Source: Pseudobdellovibrionaceae bacterium (lineage in GTDB: Bacteria; Bdellovibrionota; FAC87; UBA2466). Taken from it: a stretch of DNA of 33,610 bases. This document shows, one piece after another, positions 7,610 to 16,373 of the stretch (the stretch's first letter is position 1; every line of letters begins with the position of its first letter). A program made the position numbers and the translations under genes. The notes under the pieces were generated by a model. That model did no database searches and was not told the DNA's origin. It saw only the letters and a program-made list of their open reading frames with translations. Where the stretch lies: positions 1-33,610 of the forward strand of contig JAHFAF010000016.1 in assembly GCA_023250715.1 (NCBI GenBank). The letters run 5' to 3'.

Positions 7610-8164
7610 TTACTTTTTTCTAAGGTCTCCTCCGCCTGATAGCGGGGGCTCGATCCTTTCTTTTTCTGGTCCCGCAAAATCTCTATGTGGCTTCCAGTTG
7701 TCGTTTAGTTTCTTTGGAATAAATTCGGTACTGACCTCGGCTAAATGCCTAATCGCAGACCAAAATTGCCTTTCACTTAGGATTGTTTTCATGTCATTGA
7801 ACAAGCGAGTCTCAATGACGATTCTATGTTTGCTAGGGCCATCGAGATGATCAACGGAAGGGTAAAGTGCGTCAGTCGGTGGACGTAGACGAGATAGCTT
7901 GAGAGGAAGCCGGCTGAAGTATCCGCGACCATCCCGCTGTTTCGCTAAGGCCTTGATAATTCTCTCCCTCCACATTCCTGGCTCAATTGCCTGAGATGGA
8001 GATCTCCCGTTCTTCTTAAGCCATGCTTTTTCTCGTTTAACGCACCCACTGGCTCGGTTTTTAACCCATATGGTCCAGCTATCAACTTCTTGCTTGTTCA
8101 TGGCTCGATCCCACGTCATCAAAACCAATCCCAAACGGACCTTCCAATCATTCTCGCGACCCAT
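7610..8164 (-). CDS. Hypothetical protein, possible HNH-type nuclease
   Basis: 184 residues, basic. The only suggestive motif is YPSVDHLDGP (101-110), followed by NDMK (123-126), which resembles the DH and N elements of HNH endonucleases. No zinc cysteines are present and the N-terminal half has no feature I recognise. It is a single gene facing the tyrosine recombinase, and divergent from the HTH gene at 8285. The intergenic region contains a hairpin with CCGGGGATTCCCCCG near 8177-8191. Another reading is a general island hypothetical protein without nuclease activity. Confidence 0.6.
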   Translation of the reverse strand: MGRENDWKVRLGLVLMTWDRAMNKQEVDSWTIWVKNRASGCVKREKAWLKKNGRSPSQAIEPGMWRERIIKALAKQRDGRGYFSRLPLKLSRLRPPTDALYPSVDHLDGPSKHRIVIETRLFNDMKTILSERQFWSAIRHLAEVSTEFIPKKLNDNWKPHRDFAGPEKERIEPPLSGGGDLRKK

Positions 8165-8236
8165 CTGATTTCACTCCGGGGATTCCCCCGAAGGGGCAAA
8201 TGCTCTCTTTCTCTTATCGGTTGCTTCATAAAAAAG

Positions 8237-8287
8237 GCTCATATGTGGCCAGTATAAACAAACGACAATCCGTAACGTGCTCATATG
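8237..8287. promoter_or_regulatory. Divergent promoter region with GCTCATATG direct repeats
   Basis: GCTCATATG occurs at 8237-8245 and 8279-8287, the second copy overlapping the start codon of the HTH gene. A TATAAA box lies between them (8253-8258). The spacing of 42 bp, about four helical turns, would suit cooperative binding by the HTH product on one face of the DNA. Confidence 0.4.
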
Positions 8288-8584
8288 CCCCGAATACGGA
8301 AAACTCGCCCAAGAAAGAAGAATGGGCCGGAACTCCCAAGGGCCACCAGCAAACCCCGGGAAGAGGATGAACTAAAACTTCTGAAATTAATTGGCAGGAG
8401 AATTCACTTCGATCTACATCGCCTGGGGAAGCCAGTAGAGTGGCTGGCCTTCGAATCGGAGACTTCCCGCGCAACGGTGCGCCGGGTTTTTGACGCAGAC
8501 CGAAACATTGGCGTCGTAACGCTCCACCGCATTGCGAAAGCGCTCGGCTATGCTGGCGTAGTTCAATTTTTCAAAGGGCTCTAA
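8285..8584 (+). CDS. XRE/Cro-type helix-turn-helix regulator
   Basis: 99 residues. A basic N-terminal tail of about 25 residues (RIRKTRPRKK) precedes an HTH domain: LIGRRIHFDLHRLGKPVEWLAFE, then SETSRATVRRVFDADRNIGVVTLHRIAKALGY. The VTLHRIAKALG segment is typical of the last helices of the Cro/CI fold. It lies convergent to the restriction-modification genes (26 bp to the methyltransferase end), so it might act as their controller, or regulate the divergent gene at 8164. The start codon overlaps a direct repeat that could be its own operator. Confidence 0.75.
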   Translation: MPRIRKTRPRKKNGPELPRATSKPREEDELKLLKLIGRRIHFDLHRLGKPVEWLAFESETSRATVRRVFDADRNIGVVTLHRIAKALGYAGVVQFFKGL

Positions 8585-8609
8585 GCGACTGCGGCGAACT
8601 TGACCAGAA

Positions 8610-9485
8610 CTACGCGACTGACTCGGCTCGTCTAGAGATGAGCTCTTCGGACCCTGAGCCGTAAGGCAAAGAAATTGCTATTAGTTCTTCAATCTTTCCT
8701 CGTCTGTCTCCCTTAGAGTTGATGCAGCGAGGGGCGTGGACTGTCTTGAGCCTCCAACCAGTAAAGAGTTTTCGCACAACCGGCGCAGACGAATTACTCA
8801 CGAAGATCTGAGCCCCTCTCTTTCTGGCTTGATCGCAGGCGTCTCGGAGCCGATTCTGATCGGACCATGTAAAACCGCCGGGGGTGTAAGAGCTAAAGTA
8901 AGCAGTGTCGGAAAGAGGTACATATGGGGGGTCACAATAGATTAGGTCCCCCTTCCGAGCACTCGCGATAACTTCTGCAAAATCCGTGTTCATTATTTTT
9001 GCACGCGAGAGTCTTTTCGAAACGCTTAACATGTTTTCTAGATCATACAATTCGGGACACTTAACTCTTTTCCCAAAAGACACATTAAAGAGTCCTTTTG
9101 AGTTTGTTCGATAAAGTCCATTAAAGCAGGTCTTGTTCAAAAAGATGAAGCGAGTGGCCCGTTCGATTGCCGAAATTGGATTACTTTTCCGAACTTGGAA
9201 GTAAAACGTTTCCGAATATCTTTTCTTATAGGAGTCTAACTGCTTCATTAATTGTTCTGGATTGTCTCGAATGACTTTATAAGTGAGCATTAAGTCCGAG
9301 TTAGAGTCATTGATGATTGCTTTGGTCCCGGGAGCGATAGCAAGGTAGACGCTGGCCCCGCCAAGAAATGGCTCAATGTATCTCTCAAAGCGACCTGGAA
9401 ACAGGCTAATTAGCTCTTGCAGAAGGCTGGATTTTCCACCAGCCCATTTAAGTACTGGCCGCGCTCTATGTAGGTGATTGAACAT
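8610..9485 (-). CDS. D12-class DNA adenine (N6) methyltransferase
   Basis: 291 residues. LKWAGGK (12-18) is the AdoMet-binding motif, RYIEPFLGGASVYLAI follows, FIFLNKTCFNGLYRTNSKG is the Dam-type signature, and DPPY (185-188) is the catalytic motif. This is the Dam/M.DpnII/M.EcoRV group, which methylates adenine, often within GATC. It is the second gene of a minus-strand pair, 35 bp after the MutH/Sau3AI-like nuclease gene, which strongly suggests it protects the host from that enzyme. Length matches the family. The target sequence cannot be read from the sequence. Confidence 0.93.
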   Translation of the reverse strand: MFNHLHRARPVLKWAGGKSSLLQELISLFPGRFERYIEPFLGGASVYLAIAPGTKAIINDSNSDLMLTYKVIRDNPEQLMKQLDSYKKRYSETFYFQVRKSNPISAIERATRFIFLNKTCFNGLYRTNSKGLFNVSFGKRVKCPELYDLENMLSVSKRLSRAKIMNTDFAEVIASARKGDLIYCDPPYVPLSDTAYFSSYTPGGFTWSDQNRLRDACDQARKRGAQIFVSNSSAPVVRKLFTGWRLKTVHAPRCINSKGDRRGKIEELIAISLPYGSGSEELISRRAESVA

Positions 9486-9520
9486 ATGTATGGGACGGCA
9501 AAAGAGGACCCAACTATATT

Positions 9521-10198
9521 TTACATGAGCCCCAAAGAATATTTCAGAAAGTTCTTAGTCGCATAGAAGGCCATGGGCTTGATTGCCTTTCCGGTCACAG
9601 GGCAGACGATGGTGCGCTTGCCATCCCCTTTCGGACGGACTTGGATGTAGCCATCGGATGTTCCTCTGCTTGAATAATCTCCAATCCGACCGGCTTTTGC
9701 TTCCCCTCGTATCATTAACCAATATTCTCTGATGTGCTTGATGAGCGCAGGATCTGAAACATCCACGGGGGTAATGCTGTGAACTTTGCAAATTTTTTTC
9801 GACTCATGTACACACGCCACAATGATGAGGCGAGACAACTTCTGCCACAGAAAGGAGGACTCGAAGGTTTCCTTCATTAACGTGGCCGGATTAATCGACG
9901 TAATACACATCGTTTCTTTGGGAGAATGGAGTCCGCGACGCAGTACGAGCGAAGTTGATTTGAGTTCGAAATCGATCCCGTCAGGTTTCTGTAAAGAGCC
10001 GCCAACAACATTTCCTACTTTTTCGACTGTAATTCCCACCCAGCCTTTGTTGAGCTTCCCGTTCCGGGTCACCGTCACATTGTGTAGCTTCGCCAAATCG
10101 AAAAGGTTTCGCTTTGCGAGTGCGACACGAAGACGTCTCACAACTTCGAATCGTGTCTGATCGACCTCTTCCAAATTTAGTGCTGGAGTCTTTTTCAT
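9521..10198 (-). CDS. Restriction endonuclease of the MutH/Sau3AI type
   Basis: 225 residues from ATG 10198; an upstream GTG at 10270 would add 24 residues but lacks a clear ribosome-binding site. The core GWVGITVEKVG is followed by KPDGIDFELKS, where Asp73 or Asp76, Glu78 and Lys80 match the D...ExK site of MutH and Sau3AI, which cleave at GATC. A C-terminal IQVRPKG/FYATKNFL segment is also typical of that fold. It is upstream of and probably co-transcribed with one D12 methyltransferase and divergent from a second at 10345, so it is the nuclease of a type II restriction-modification locus. The GATC target is plausible, not shown. Confidence 0.82.
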   Translation of the reverse strand: MKKTPALNLEEVDQTRFEVVRRLRVALAKRNLFDLAKLHNVTVTRNGKLNKGWVGITVEKVGNVVGGSLQKPDGIDFELKSTSLVLRRGLHSPKETMCITSINPATLMKETFESSFLWQKLSRLIIVACVHESKKICKVHSITPVDVSDPALIKHIREYWLMIRGEAKAGRIGDYSSRGTSDGYIQVRPKGDGKRTIVCPVTGKAIKPMAFYATKNFLKYSLGLM

Positions 10199-10344
10199 CG
10201 CTTTGTTACGGCCCCCCTCACTTATCGACACGATACATCCAAAAGTTATGCCCCAATGTTCAAACGGCACGAAACTTAAGCTGTGGTAAAATAATTTGGA
10301 TGGTTTTTGGTAGTTGTTCTAACTATCTATCGTACTCAGGCCAA

Positions 10345-11286
10345 ATGAACGCCAATGAAACACGCTCCGCGTCGCGACGCGCATTCAATAGTTTTGAAGC
10401 TGAGAGTGCTCCCACTACGTTGTTAAGCCCGTTACGTTATCCCGGTTCGAAACGCCGTCTTGCCCCTTTTATTGAAAAAATAATTCGAGCTAATGGATTG
10501 AATCCTGACCTTTACGTTGAACCCTTCGCTGGTGGAGCGAGCGTGGCTTTGCATTTATTGGCGGCCGATGCCGTGGAGAAAATCGGGCTTACGGATAGAG
10601 ACCCTTTGGTAGCTTCGTTTTGGCAGACTGTTTTCTTCAATCCCGGGGGACTAATCCGGAGAATTAAAAGGTTCGAAGTTACACATGCTCGTTGGTACGC
10701 TCTCAAAAAATCCGAGCCTCGTGACCTCGTAGATCGAGCTTTCAAATGCCTCATCCTGAATCGAACCAGCTTCTCGGGCATCTTAGCAAAAAACGCCGGG
10801 CCTCTTGGGGGAAAGAACCCCGGTTCATTGGAATTGCTCAACTCCCGCCTATATCGTAGCGGTGTAATCGAACGAATTGAAAACGCTCACTCCATGAGGA
10901 AGAGAGTCGCGTTCGTTTGGAATGCTTCTTGGGATCGGGCTCTAAACATAATCAAAAAAAGGAGCCTTGGTCGGATTTTTCCGAAGAACGTTCTTTACTA
11001 CTTCGACCCACCATTCTTTGAGAAGGCGGATCGCCTATACAATTTTTTCTTCGCTTCGGATGAGCACGAAACGCTTCGAGACGCTCTATCTGTTCTAAAA
11101 GCGCCATGGCTCTTGAGCTATGACTCGCCACATAAAGCACGAAAGCTATATTCTTCTGCAGGCGTGGTTAGTCGTAGTTTCCAGATGACTTATAGCGCTT
11201 CGGCCACACCCGCTTTTCGAAAGTCGGAGATCCTCATTTCGAATTTAGGTATCCTGCCACGGCCAGGCGCCTTTGGAACGAGTTAG
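10345..11286 (+). CDS. Second D12-class DNA adenine methyltransferase
   Basis: 313 residues from ATG 10345; the same frame stays open back to 10114, but that stretch overlaps the divergent nuclease gene and is not conserved-looking. RYPGSK (31-36) is the AdoMet motif, DLYVEPFAGGASVALHLL follows, FKCLILNRTSFSGI is the Dam-type signature, and DPPF (221-224) the catalytic motif, with Phe in place of the usual Tyr. It diverges from the nuclease gene. Two methyltransferases with one nuclease are known for DpnII-type loci and for enzymes with asymmetric targets. It has little similarity to the partner at 8610 beyond the motifs, so it may methylate a different strand, substrate form or site. Confidence 0.88.
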   Translation: MNANETRSASRRAFNSFEAESAPTTLLSPLRYPGSKRRLAPFIEKIIRANGLNPDLYVEPFAGGASVALHLLAADAVEKIGLTDRDPLVASFWQTVFFNPGGLIRRIKRFEVTHARWYALKKSEPRDLVDRAFKCLILNRTSFSGILAKNAGPLGGKNPGSLELLNSRLYRSGVIERIENAHSMRKRVAFVWNASWDRALNIIKKRSLGRIFPKNVLYYFDPPFFEKADRLYNFFFASDEHETLRDALSVLKAPWLLSYDSPHKARKLYSSAGVVSRSFQMTYSASATPAFRKSEILISNLGILPRPGAFGTS

Positions 11287-11408
11287 TCGTTTCCCATGCC
11301 TACCTGTGAGACTGCATCAAACGTCTCGAAATAGCTTATTTTTCACAAGAAAAATGCCGATAGCCATTAGAAGTTCCAACGGACTTGGGGCCTTTAACTC
11401 AAAGCACT

Positions 11409-13472
11409 ATGAAAACTACAGAAGCCAACCAACTTAAAGAACTCGTTCAAAAAGAAAATTTCGTTGGTTGGACATACTCAGTCGACTACGACCGGGCTCT
11501 GATAATGACCAATGATCTTTGGAAGGTCCAAGCACTAGGTGTTCCCCACAACTGCTTCTTGGTCGCGGCTTCGTTTAATCCAGAGGAGATTGAATCGGTC
11601 CCTGAAGCCGATCGAGAGGTAATCCTTCTTCGTGTAATCGCGGCGACTCATCTTCCGCAGGAGCAGGACCTCATCCAAACGAAGATTGATCATTTCCAGC
11701 GACAAGAAGGCATCTACCAGTCATCCGGCGCCCACGATTACGATGACATTACCAAGAACCAGCTACAGTTCAGCGGTCTAGAGTGTAGAGTTCTCGGAAC
11801 TTTCTACGTGCGGGACGGAGAACTGAACTTGGGCAGCGACTTGGAATCATTTGGCACAGCTACACGATTGAATGTCTATCGGCCCAGAGGAAAATCTCTC
11901 GCCATTATTGCTAACTACGTCGATCCAATTCGACGGCAAAAAAGCGCTGAAGAAATGCAGCAGCTTGGTCTTAAGAAGCCTATTTCACCCTTCAAGATAG
12001 GAACAGTACGGTATACCTCCACCGATCGTCTTCACCGCCTGAACGACGAAGAGAAAGTTCCTGTGGCAATTCAACCTGCCGATTTTCTAGCCCGACGAAC
12101 GGCCATTTTTGGAATGACCCGCACTGGGAAGTCCAACATGGTCAAGCAAATGGTCTCTGTCGTAAAGGACGTAGCTGACAAAGGCGAAATCAGAATAGGC
12201 CAACTTATCTATGATATTAACGGCGAGTACGCGAACGCGAATCAACAGGATAAGGGAGCCTTAGCTGATCTCTTTCCACGCGATACCGAGCGCTATCGAA
12301 TGCTAGACACCAAGGGTTTTCATGATCTTCGAAATAACTTTTACGAACAGCTAATCGAAGGGTTTTCACTAATCCGATCTGAACTTCAAGGGGCCCCGGG
12401 TGCTAATTCGGGTTACCTCAGTTTTTTTCTCAACATGTCGTTAGACGAGCCAGGTGCATCTGACTACGGTGAAAAAATCCGTTGGGAAGTGAGGGTCGCG
12501 GCTTACAAAGCTCTTCTCTTCAAAGCAGGTTTCGAGCCCCCTCCAAGTCACAAAGTAAGATTTACTGCAAACAAGGATGTCCGGAAGGCAGTGGACGAGG
12601 CGGCTAAAACATCACTCCCGGATCCGAGCACTGGACTCACCCTTGGTCAGGCAGTCGATTGGTTCTTGGCCGCAAGGGCGGCAAATAATGAGCAACCACT
12701 TACTAGTAGCGGAAAAGGTAGATGGGTTGATGATACTTTGGGAGTTGTCTTAGACATGCTCCAACAGAAGAACCAAAACAATACCTTCATTTCCGGGTTC
12801 GTGGTTCTGACCGATATTGCAAAGTATCATTCGGCAAAAAGAACAAGCGACGTTGCAACTGAAATCTATAAGTTTCTCGAGCAGGGAAGGATCGTTATCC
12901 TTGATCTTTCAGTTGGAAACGCGCTCATACGCGAAAGCATTAGTAAGCAAATCGCGGCAAAAGTATTCGATGAATCGATGAAGAGGTTCGTGGAGGGGAA
13001 ATTACCCCCGAACATCGCTATCTATATTGAGGAGGCCCACAATCTCATAGGGAAGGGAATGGAACTCAGTGACACTTGGCCCCGCCTCGCTAAGGAAGGG
13101 GCGAAGTATCGAATTGCCCTTGTGTATGCGACCCAAGAGGTATCATCCGTTCACCCTAACATTCTGGCTAACACAGAAAACTGGTTCATTACGCATCTCA
13201 ATAATTCCAGAGAAATAAGGGAGCTTTCGCAATTTTATGACTTCGAAGATTTTAGTCGCTCTTTGTTGCGGGCCCAGGATGTTGGGTTTGCCAGAGTCAA
13301 AACTTTATCCAGTCCTTATGTGATTCCAGTGCAAATTGACAAATTCGAGCCAAAGCTGAAACGGTCCTTGGCAACACCTTCTCCTACGACTGGTGGTCCA
13401 ACAGAACAGAAGGGTCTGATGGGCGGGAAACTTCTTCTTGGTAACAAGAAGGCGGCGAGTGGAGGCAAGTAA
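11409..13472 (+). CDS. herA: HerA-like ATPase/translocase (DUF87)
   Basis: 687 residues from ATG 11409; a TTG at 11385 is possible. An N-terminal HAS-barrel-like region (FKIGTVRYTS) precedes the ATPase core: Walker A GMTRTGKSN (235-243), YDINGEYAN, and Walker B IYIEEAHNLIGKG with Glu541/542. The later ATQEVSSVHPNILANTENWFITHLNN carries the sensor and arginine-rich part of the FtsK-HerA superfamily. HerA forms hexamers that pump DNA, usually for a partner nuclease. The next gene, 29 bp downstream, encodes a NurA-type nuclease, so the two likely form one complex. It lies right beside the restriction-modification genes in a defence-rich block. Confidence 0.9.
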   Translation: MKTTEANQLKELVQKENFVGWTYSVDYDRALIMTNDLWKVQALGVPHNCFLVAASFNPEEIESVPEADREVILLRVIAATHLPQEQDLIQTKIDHFQRQEGIYQSSGAHDYDDITKNQLQFSGLECRVLGTFYVRDGELNLGSDLESFGTATRLNVYRPRGKSLAIIANYVDPIRRQKSAEEMQQLGLKKPISPFKIGTVRYTSTDRLHRLNDEEKVPVAIQPADFLARRTAIFGMTRTGKSNMVKQMVSVVKDVADKGEIRIGQLIYDINGEYANANQQDKGALADLFPRDTERYRMLDTKGFHDLRNNFYEQLIEGFSLIRSELQGAPGANSGYLSFFLNMSLDEPGASDYGEKIRWEVRVAAYKALLFKAGFEPPPSHKVRFTANKDVRKAVDEAAKTSLPDPSTGLTLGQAVDWFLAARAANNEQPLTSSGKGRWVDDTLGVVLDMLQQKNQNNTFISGFVVLTDIAKYHSAKRTSDVATEIYKFLEQGRIVILDLSVGNALIRESISKQIAAKVFDESMKRFVEGKLPPNIAIYIEEAHNLIGKGMELSDTWPRLAKEGAKYRIALVYATQEVSSVHPNILANTENWFITHLNNSREIRELSQFYDFEDFSRSLLRAQDVGFARVKTLSSPYVIPVQIDKFEPKLKRSLATPSPTTGGPTEQKGLMGGKLLLGNKKAASGGK

Positions 13473-13501
13473 GTCTCAAACGGCCCCCGAGAGCTCAATT
13501 T

Positions 13502-14908
13502 ATGCCCTATAGGAAACAATTTGCGAGCAAGGTTGCTCACGGGGACATCATAAGAAACCCGGAAGTCGCAGACTTTCTTTCGGAATGCGAGTATCTCCGT
13601 GTTCCTTCTGATGAAGAAGGCAAACGGATGGTTCAAGATAAGTTTCTTGAGCCTGTGTCCGACGGCTCTACCGACCTTCCTCTTCGCGTTGTTAGCTTTG
13701 ATGGGAGCTATCACGAGTCAAGTATCGACGATAAACTGCCCAGCACAAAAGTAGGCTACGTCAAAGTAGGTTGCATTTTGATCGAGATGGAGAAGTTTAA
13801 TAATCTTCGCCGAAAAGAAATAAATTTAGTCGATCCATTTAGAGTTGCAGCACTTCAGCGCGACAATGACTCTCTGACGTTCTCCCTTCCAAGTGCAAAT
13901 ATACGACTCAAAGGAAAGGCTTCGGTTCGCGACAGCTTCAGGGCTGCCTTGGATGCTCATTTACATAGTGCTAAGACGCGTTTCTTGCCCGAGGATCCTA
14001 CGACTAGTCTGCGAACCACGCTCTTTCACCTGGCTTCTAGGCGGCAAGGAGTCTTGGGCACAAACGATGTTACTCGACTGAAACTCCACAAGTGCCCTTC
14101 CTGCGAAGCGGGGCCCTTGGAAATAACAGATACCGATGCTCAGCAAAACTGCCCTCAATGTAAAAAGGAAATTTACCCATCGGACTGTCTCCGGATTTGG
14201 GAGGAAGTTTCGGATTTCCAATCAAATATTCAAGCCATGACTCGGTTGATGATGATGGTCGAGCACATGCTCCCAATTCATTACATTAGATACTTGCTTG
14301 AAAACGATCTTGAGTGTTTGAGTAAGGTGTCTTTTTTCATCGATGGACCTCTCGCCATCTTTGGCAATTGTGCATGGCTTCATGGTCCAATTATGAGCTA
14401 CATCGACAGGGCCAACTATGAACTTACTAACATGGGACTCCCCCCGTTGTTAATAATTGGCCTGCAAAAGACAGGACAGGTCGTTGATCATGTAACATTG
14501 ATTAACCGCTTCGTAGAGAATAACCGCCTATTCTGCATAGACGATGACTACCGCTACAACTTCATTCTGACTGGCCGAGATCCCGCTGGAAATGGTTTCG
14601 GCAGTGAAACCTACTATGGGCAAGACTATATTTACAAAACGCCAAGCGGAAGATTCTTCGTCTTCGCGCTTCCTTATCCGTTTCCTTCAAAAAAGATTGA
14701 GCGCGTTGAGTTTCATCAGGCTAAGTTGGATTCTGAGAGGTATCCGAGACTCGAGCAGGCTTTACGCCTCATCCAGCATTTTGAATGCGATCTGTATGAT
14801 AACTCCGTAATACCTGTCGCACTGGCACACAAACACACTGCAATTAGCTTAGTTCCTGGGGGGCAGGTTCTCGACCTATTGACGAGACGAGGTCTTGCGT
14901 CGAAATGA
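13502..14908 (+). CDS. nurA: NurA-type nuclease with an internal zinc ribbon
   Basis: 468 residues. VVSFDGSYHE (Asp67) gives the first metal aspartate and FFIDGPLAIFG (Asp281) the second, as in NurA nucleases with an RNase H/PIWI-like fold; a later LIIGLQKTG strand and VIPVALAHKHT also fit. Between the two halves, CPSC (198-201) and CPQC (217-220) form a probable zinc ribbon not present in the short archaeal NurA proteins. NurA degrades DNA fed to it by HerA, and the gene follows herA directly. In bacterial islands such pairs are likely anti-phage or anti-plasmid devices rather than recombination-repair factors. Confidence 0.85.
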   Translation: MPYRKQFASKVAHGDIIRNPEVADFLSECEYLRVPSDEEGKRMVQDKFLEPVSDGSTDLPLRVVSFDGSYHESSIDDKLPSTKVGYVKVGCILIEMEKFNNLRRKEINLVDPFRVAALQRDNDSLTFSLPSANIRLKGKASVRDSFRAALDAHLHSAKTRFLPEDPTTSLRTTLFHLASRRQGVLGTNDVTRLKLHKCPSCEAGPLEITDTDAQQNCPQCKKEIYPSDCLRIWEEVSDFQSNIQAMTRLMMMVEHMLPIHYIRYLLENDLECLSKVSFFIDGPLAIFGNCAWLHGPIMSYIDRANYELTNMGLPPLLIIGLQKTGQVVDHVTLINRFVENNRLFCIDDDYRYNFILTGRDPAGNGFGSETYYGQDYIYKTPSGRFFVFALPYPFPSKKIERVEFHQAKLDSERYPRLEQALRLIQHFECDLYDNSVIPVALAHKHTAISLVPGGQVLDLLTRRGLASK

Positions 14909-14915
14909 AAGGTAA

Positions 14916-15908
14916 CTATGACTCAACTCTGCTGCTTTTTCGAAGTTCACTTCTTAGCCAATCTCGCTCCTGAGAAGTGATTGGGGTTAGCGATGAATTG
15001 CTATTGGATGCCTCAACGATTTTTTCTGCCAGCGGTGATGGTAGCAGTGTGCGCACATTTTCGATCGGTGGATCTCGTTCTATTTCGAATTTCATGAAAT
15101 GAACGTATTTTCGATTGTTAAGTGATGTCCCACCTTTCACGCCTCCCTCAAATATCTCGGATTTTTCTCCCTCCAAAGTATTGCAATAAGGATGCGTCAG
15201 GACGCCTTCAACACATCGATTAACAGTAATATTCCTAGATCCCAACCTCATTTTCTGTTGACTACCTGGAGCCTCAAAAAATAGGAAAATAATTTTATCC
15301 CCTCTGTGAGCGTTAAGAAGGTGCCGCACTGAAAATGAGCTATTCGAAAACGCCCAAAAACGATCTTTAGATCGTAGTGATTCCATCTTCTTCCAGTTTG
15401 AAAAAGCCGTCCCACGCAGCGGAACTAACCAGACTTGCGATTCCGAAATATCGCGCGGGGCCAACTCCTTCTCAAGGAGGGCGTCTTTGCAAAGGGAGTC
15501 TATTCTATCAGATAGCCAATTGCGAAAGTGAACCGGCTCAATAACTACCTTTGGAATAGTCTTTTCAGGCGAGTCATCATTGAGGCAGAAGAGGTAGCCC
15601 GAGTTTTTTTTAATGTAATCTACTTGGGACTTTTTCGTGAATTCACTTGATTTCCATTTGATTTCGACTGGGATTCCTTTCTTTTTATCGCGAAAGAAAA
15701 GAGTAAAATCCGGTCGGTACCCTTTTGTGTCCTTAGCCAATTCAGGAAGGATCAAGTTCAGATGTCTGAGATGACAGATCACACGCCTGTCGTTGGGAAG
15801 CATCATGTTTCTCACAGCCAATGAACCAAAATAGAGTGACTCCATGAAATAACGATGGAGGATCTTCTCCGTGAAGGCGTTCTTATTAATTTCTCGAAAC
15901 GAGCTCAT
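14916..15908 (-). CDS. PD-(D/E)XK endonuclease with a C-terminal PUA/EVE-like region
   Basis: 330 residues. YRPDFTLFFRDKKKGIPVEIKWK contains Asp67 and Glu82-x-Lys84, the PD-(D/E)XK catalytic pattern. The second half (VWLVPLRGTAFSNWKKMES, then FWAFSN and GDKIIFLFF) has the W-x-VP...N-W...W-x-F...GDKI-x-F layout of EVE/PUA-like domains, which in restriction enzymes read modified bases. Its start codon overlaps the stop of the XRE gene upstream (4 bp), so both are co-translated. Most likely a modification-sensing restriction enzyme with its own controller. The nuclease core call is good, the C-terminal domain call tentative. Confidence 0.7.
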   Translation of the reverse strand: MSSFREINKNAFTEKILHRYFMESLYFGSLAVRNMMLPNDRRVICHLRHLNLILPELAKDTKGYRPDFTLFFRDKKKGIPVEIKWKSSEFTKKSQVDYIKKNSGYLFCLNDDSPEKTIPKVVIEPVHFRNWLSDRIDSLCKDALLEKELAPRDISESQVWLVPLRGTAFSNWKKMESLRSKDRFWAFSNSSFSVRHLLNAHRGDKIIFLFFEAPGSQQKMRLGSRNITVNRCVEGVLTHPYCNTLEGEKSEIFEGGVKGGTSLNNRKYVHFMKFEIERDPPIENVRTLLPSPLAEKIVEASNSNSSLTPITSQERDWLRSELRKSSRVES

Positions 15909-16255
15909 GATAACCCCATCTTCTTAGCTAGAATGACGACAGTGTTAAGATCGCGGTAGAGTTTATCGGGCAAGTCCTCTACTTGCTTGTATCTGTCTCT
16001 TATTTTCTTTAAATCGAAGACTAGGACATCATCATTCGTAAAAAATATCGCGGGACTAGTTTCCAAACCCTTCGCCAACGCCACCAACGTCTGCACCGAG
16101 GGCGAGTTCTTCCCCGCCTCAAAATGTGCCAATGACCCCTGCGTGATTCCCGCCTTCTGGGCCAACTCAGTCTGAGTCATCTTTCGCAGCTCTCGTAGGT
16201 ACTTAATCCGTTCATTCAAGGGATAGTCCGACTGTTTCTTTGGCTTTACCTTCAT
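15905..16255 (-). CDS. XRE-family regulator, first paralogue
   Basis: 116 residues. The HTH lies at about residues 16-70 (ERIKYLRELRKMTQTELAQ, then ITQGSLAHFEAGKNSPSVQTLVALAKGL). A C-terminal tail (VFDLKKIRDRYKQVEDLPDKLY) is closely shared with the XRE protein at 20748-21098, so both belong to one subfamily of the same length. It overlaps the nuclease gene by 4 bp and probably autoregulates that operon. The upstream region is AT-rich and holds TATTGA-AAATA-TCAATA (16276-16292), a possible operator that differs from the 19-bp sites of the other paralogue. Confidence 0.85.
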   Translation of the reverse strand: MKVKPKKQSDYPLNERIKYLRELRKMTQTELAQKAGITQGSLAHFEAGKNSPSVQTLVALAKGLETSPAIFFTNDDVLVFDLKKIRDRYKQVEDLPDKLYRDLNTVVILAKKMGLS

Positions 16256-16369
16256 ACATATAATATCGGCTAAGCTATTGAAAATATCAATATATATTAC
16301 TTATACACATAATAATATTAGCCATACACATATTTCCAATTGACTTTGCGACTCGATGGGTCATAATAT
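16253..16369. promoter_or_regulatory. AT-rich divergent control region
   Basis: About 100 bp between the XRE gene and the HAD gene. It holds the inverted repeat TATTGA/TCAATA (16276-16292) and three direct, similar motifs: CATACATATA (16253), TATACACATA (16302) and CATACACATA (16323). TTGACT (16340-16345) and TAATAT (16364-16369), 18 bp apart, form a good rightward promoter for the HAD gene. Confidence 0.5.
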
Positions 16370-16373
16370 AAGT

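Noticed and set aside
10114-10344. 77-codon N-terminal extension of the second methyltransferase
   Set aside because: It overlaps the divergent nuclease gene almost fully, and the methyltransferase family starts near RYPGSK, well served by ATG 10345.
11308-11340. GAGAC/GTCTC hairpin after the second methyltransferase as a terminator
   Set aside because: Short arms, 10-base loop, and the following T-run is not adjacent.
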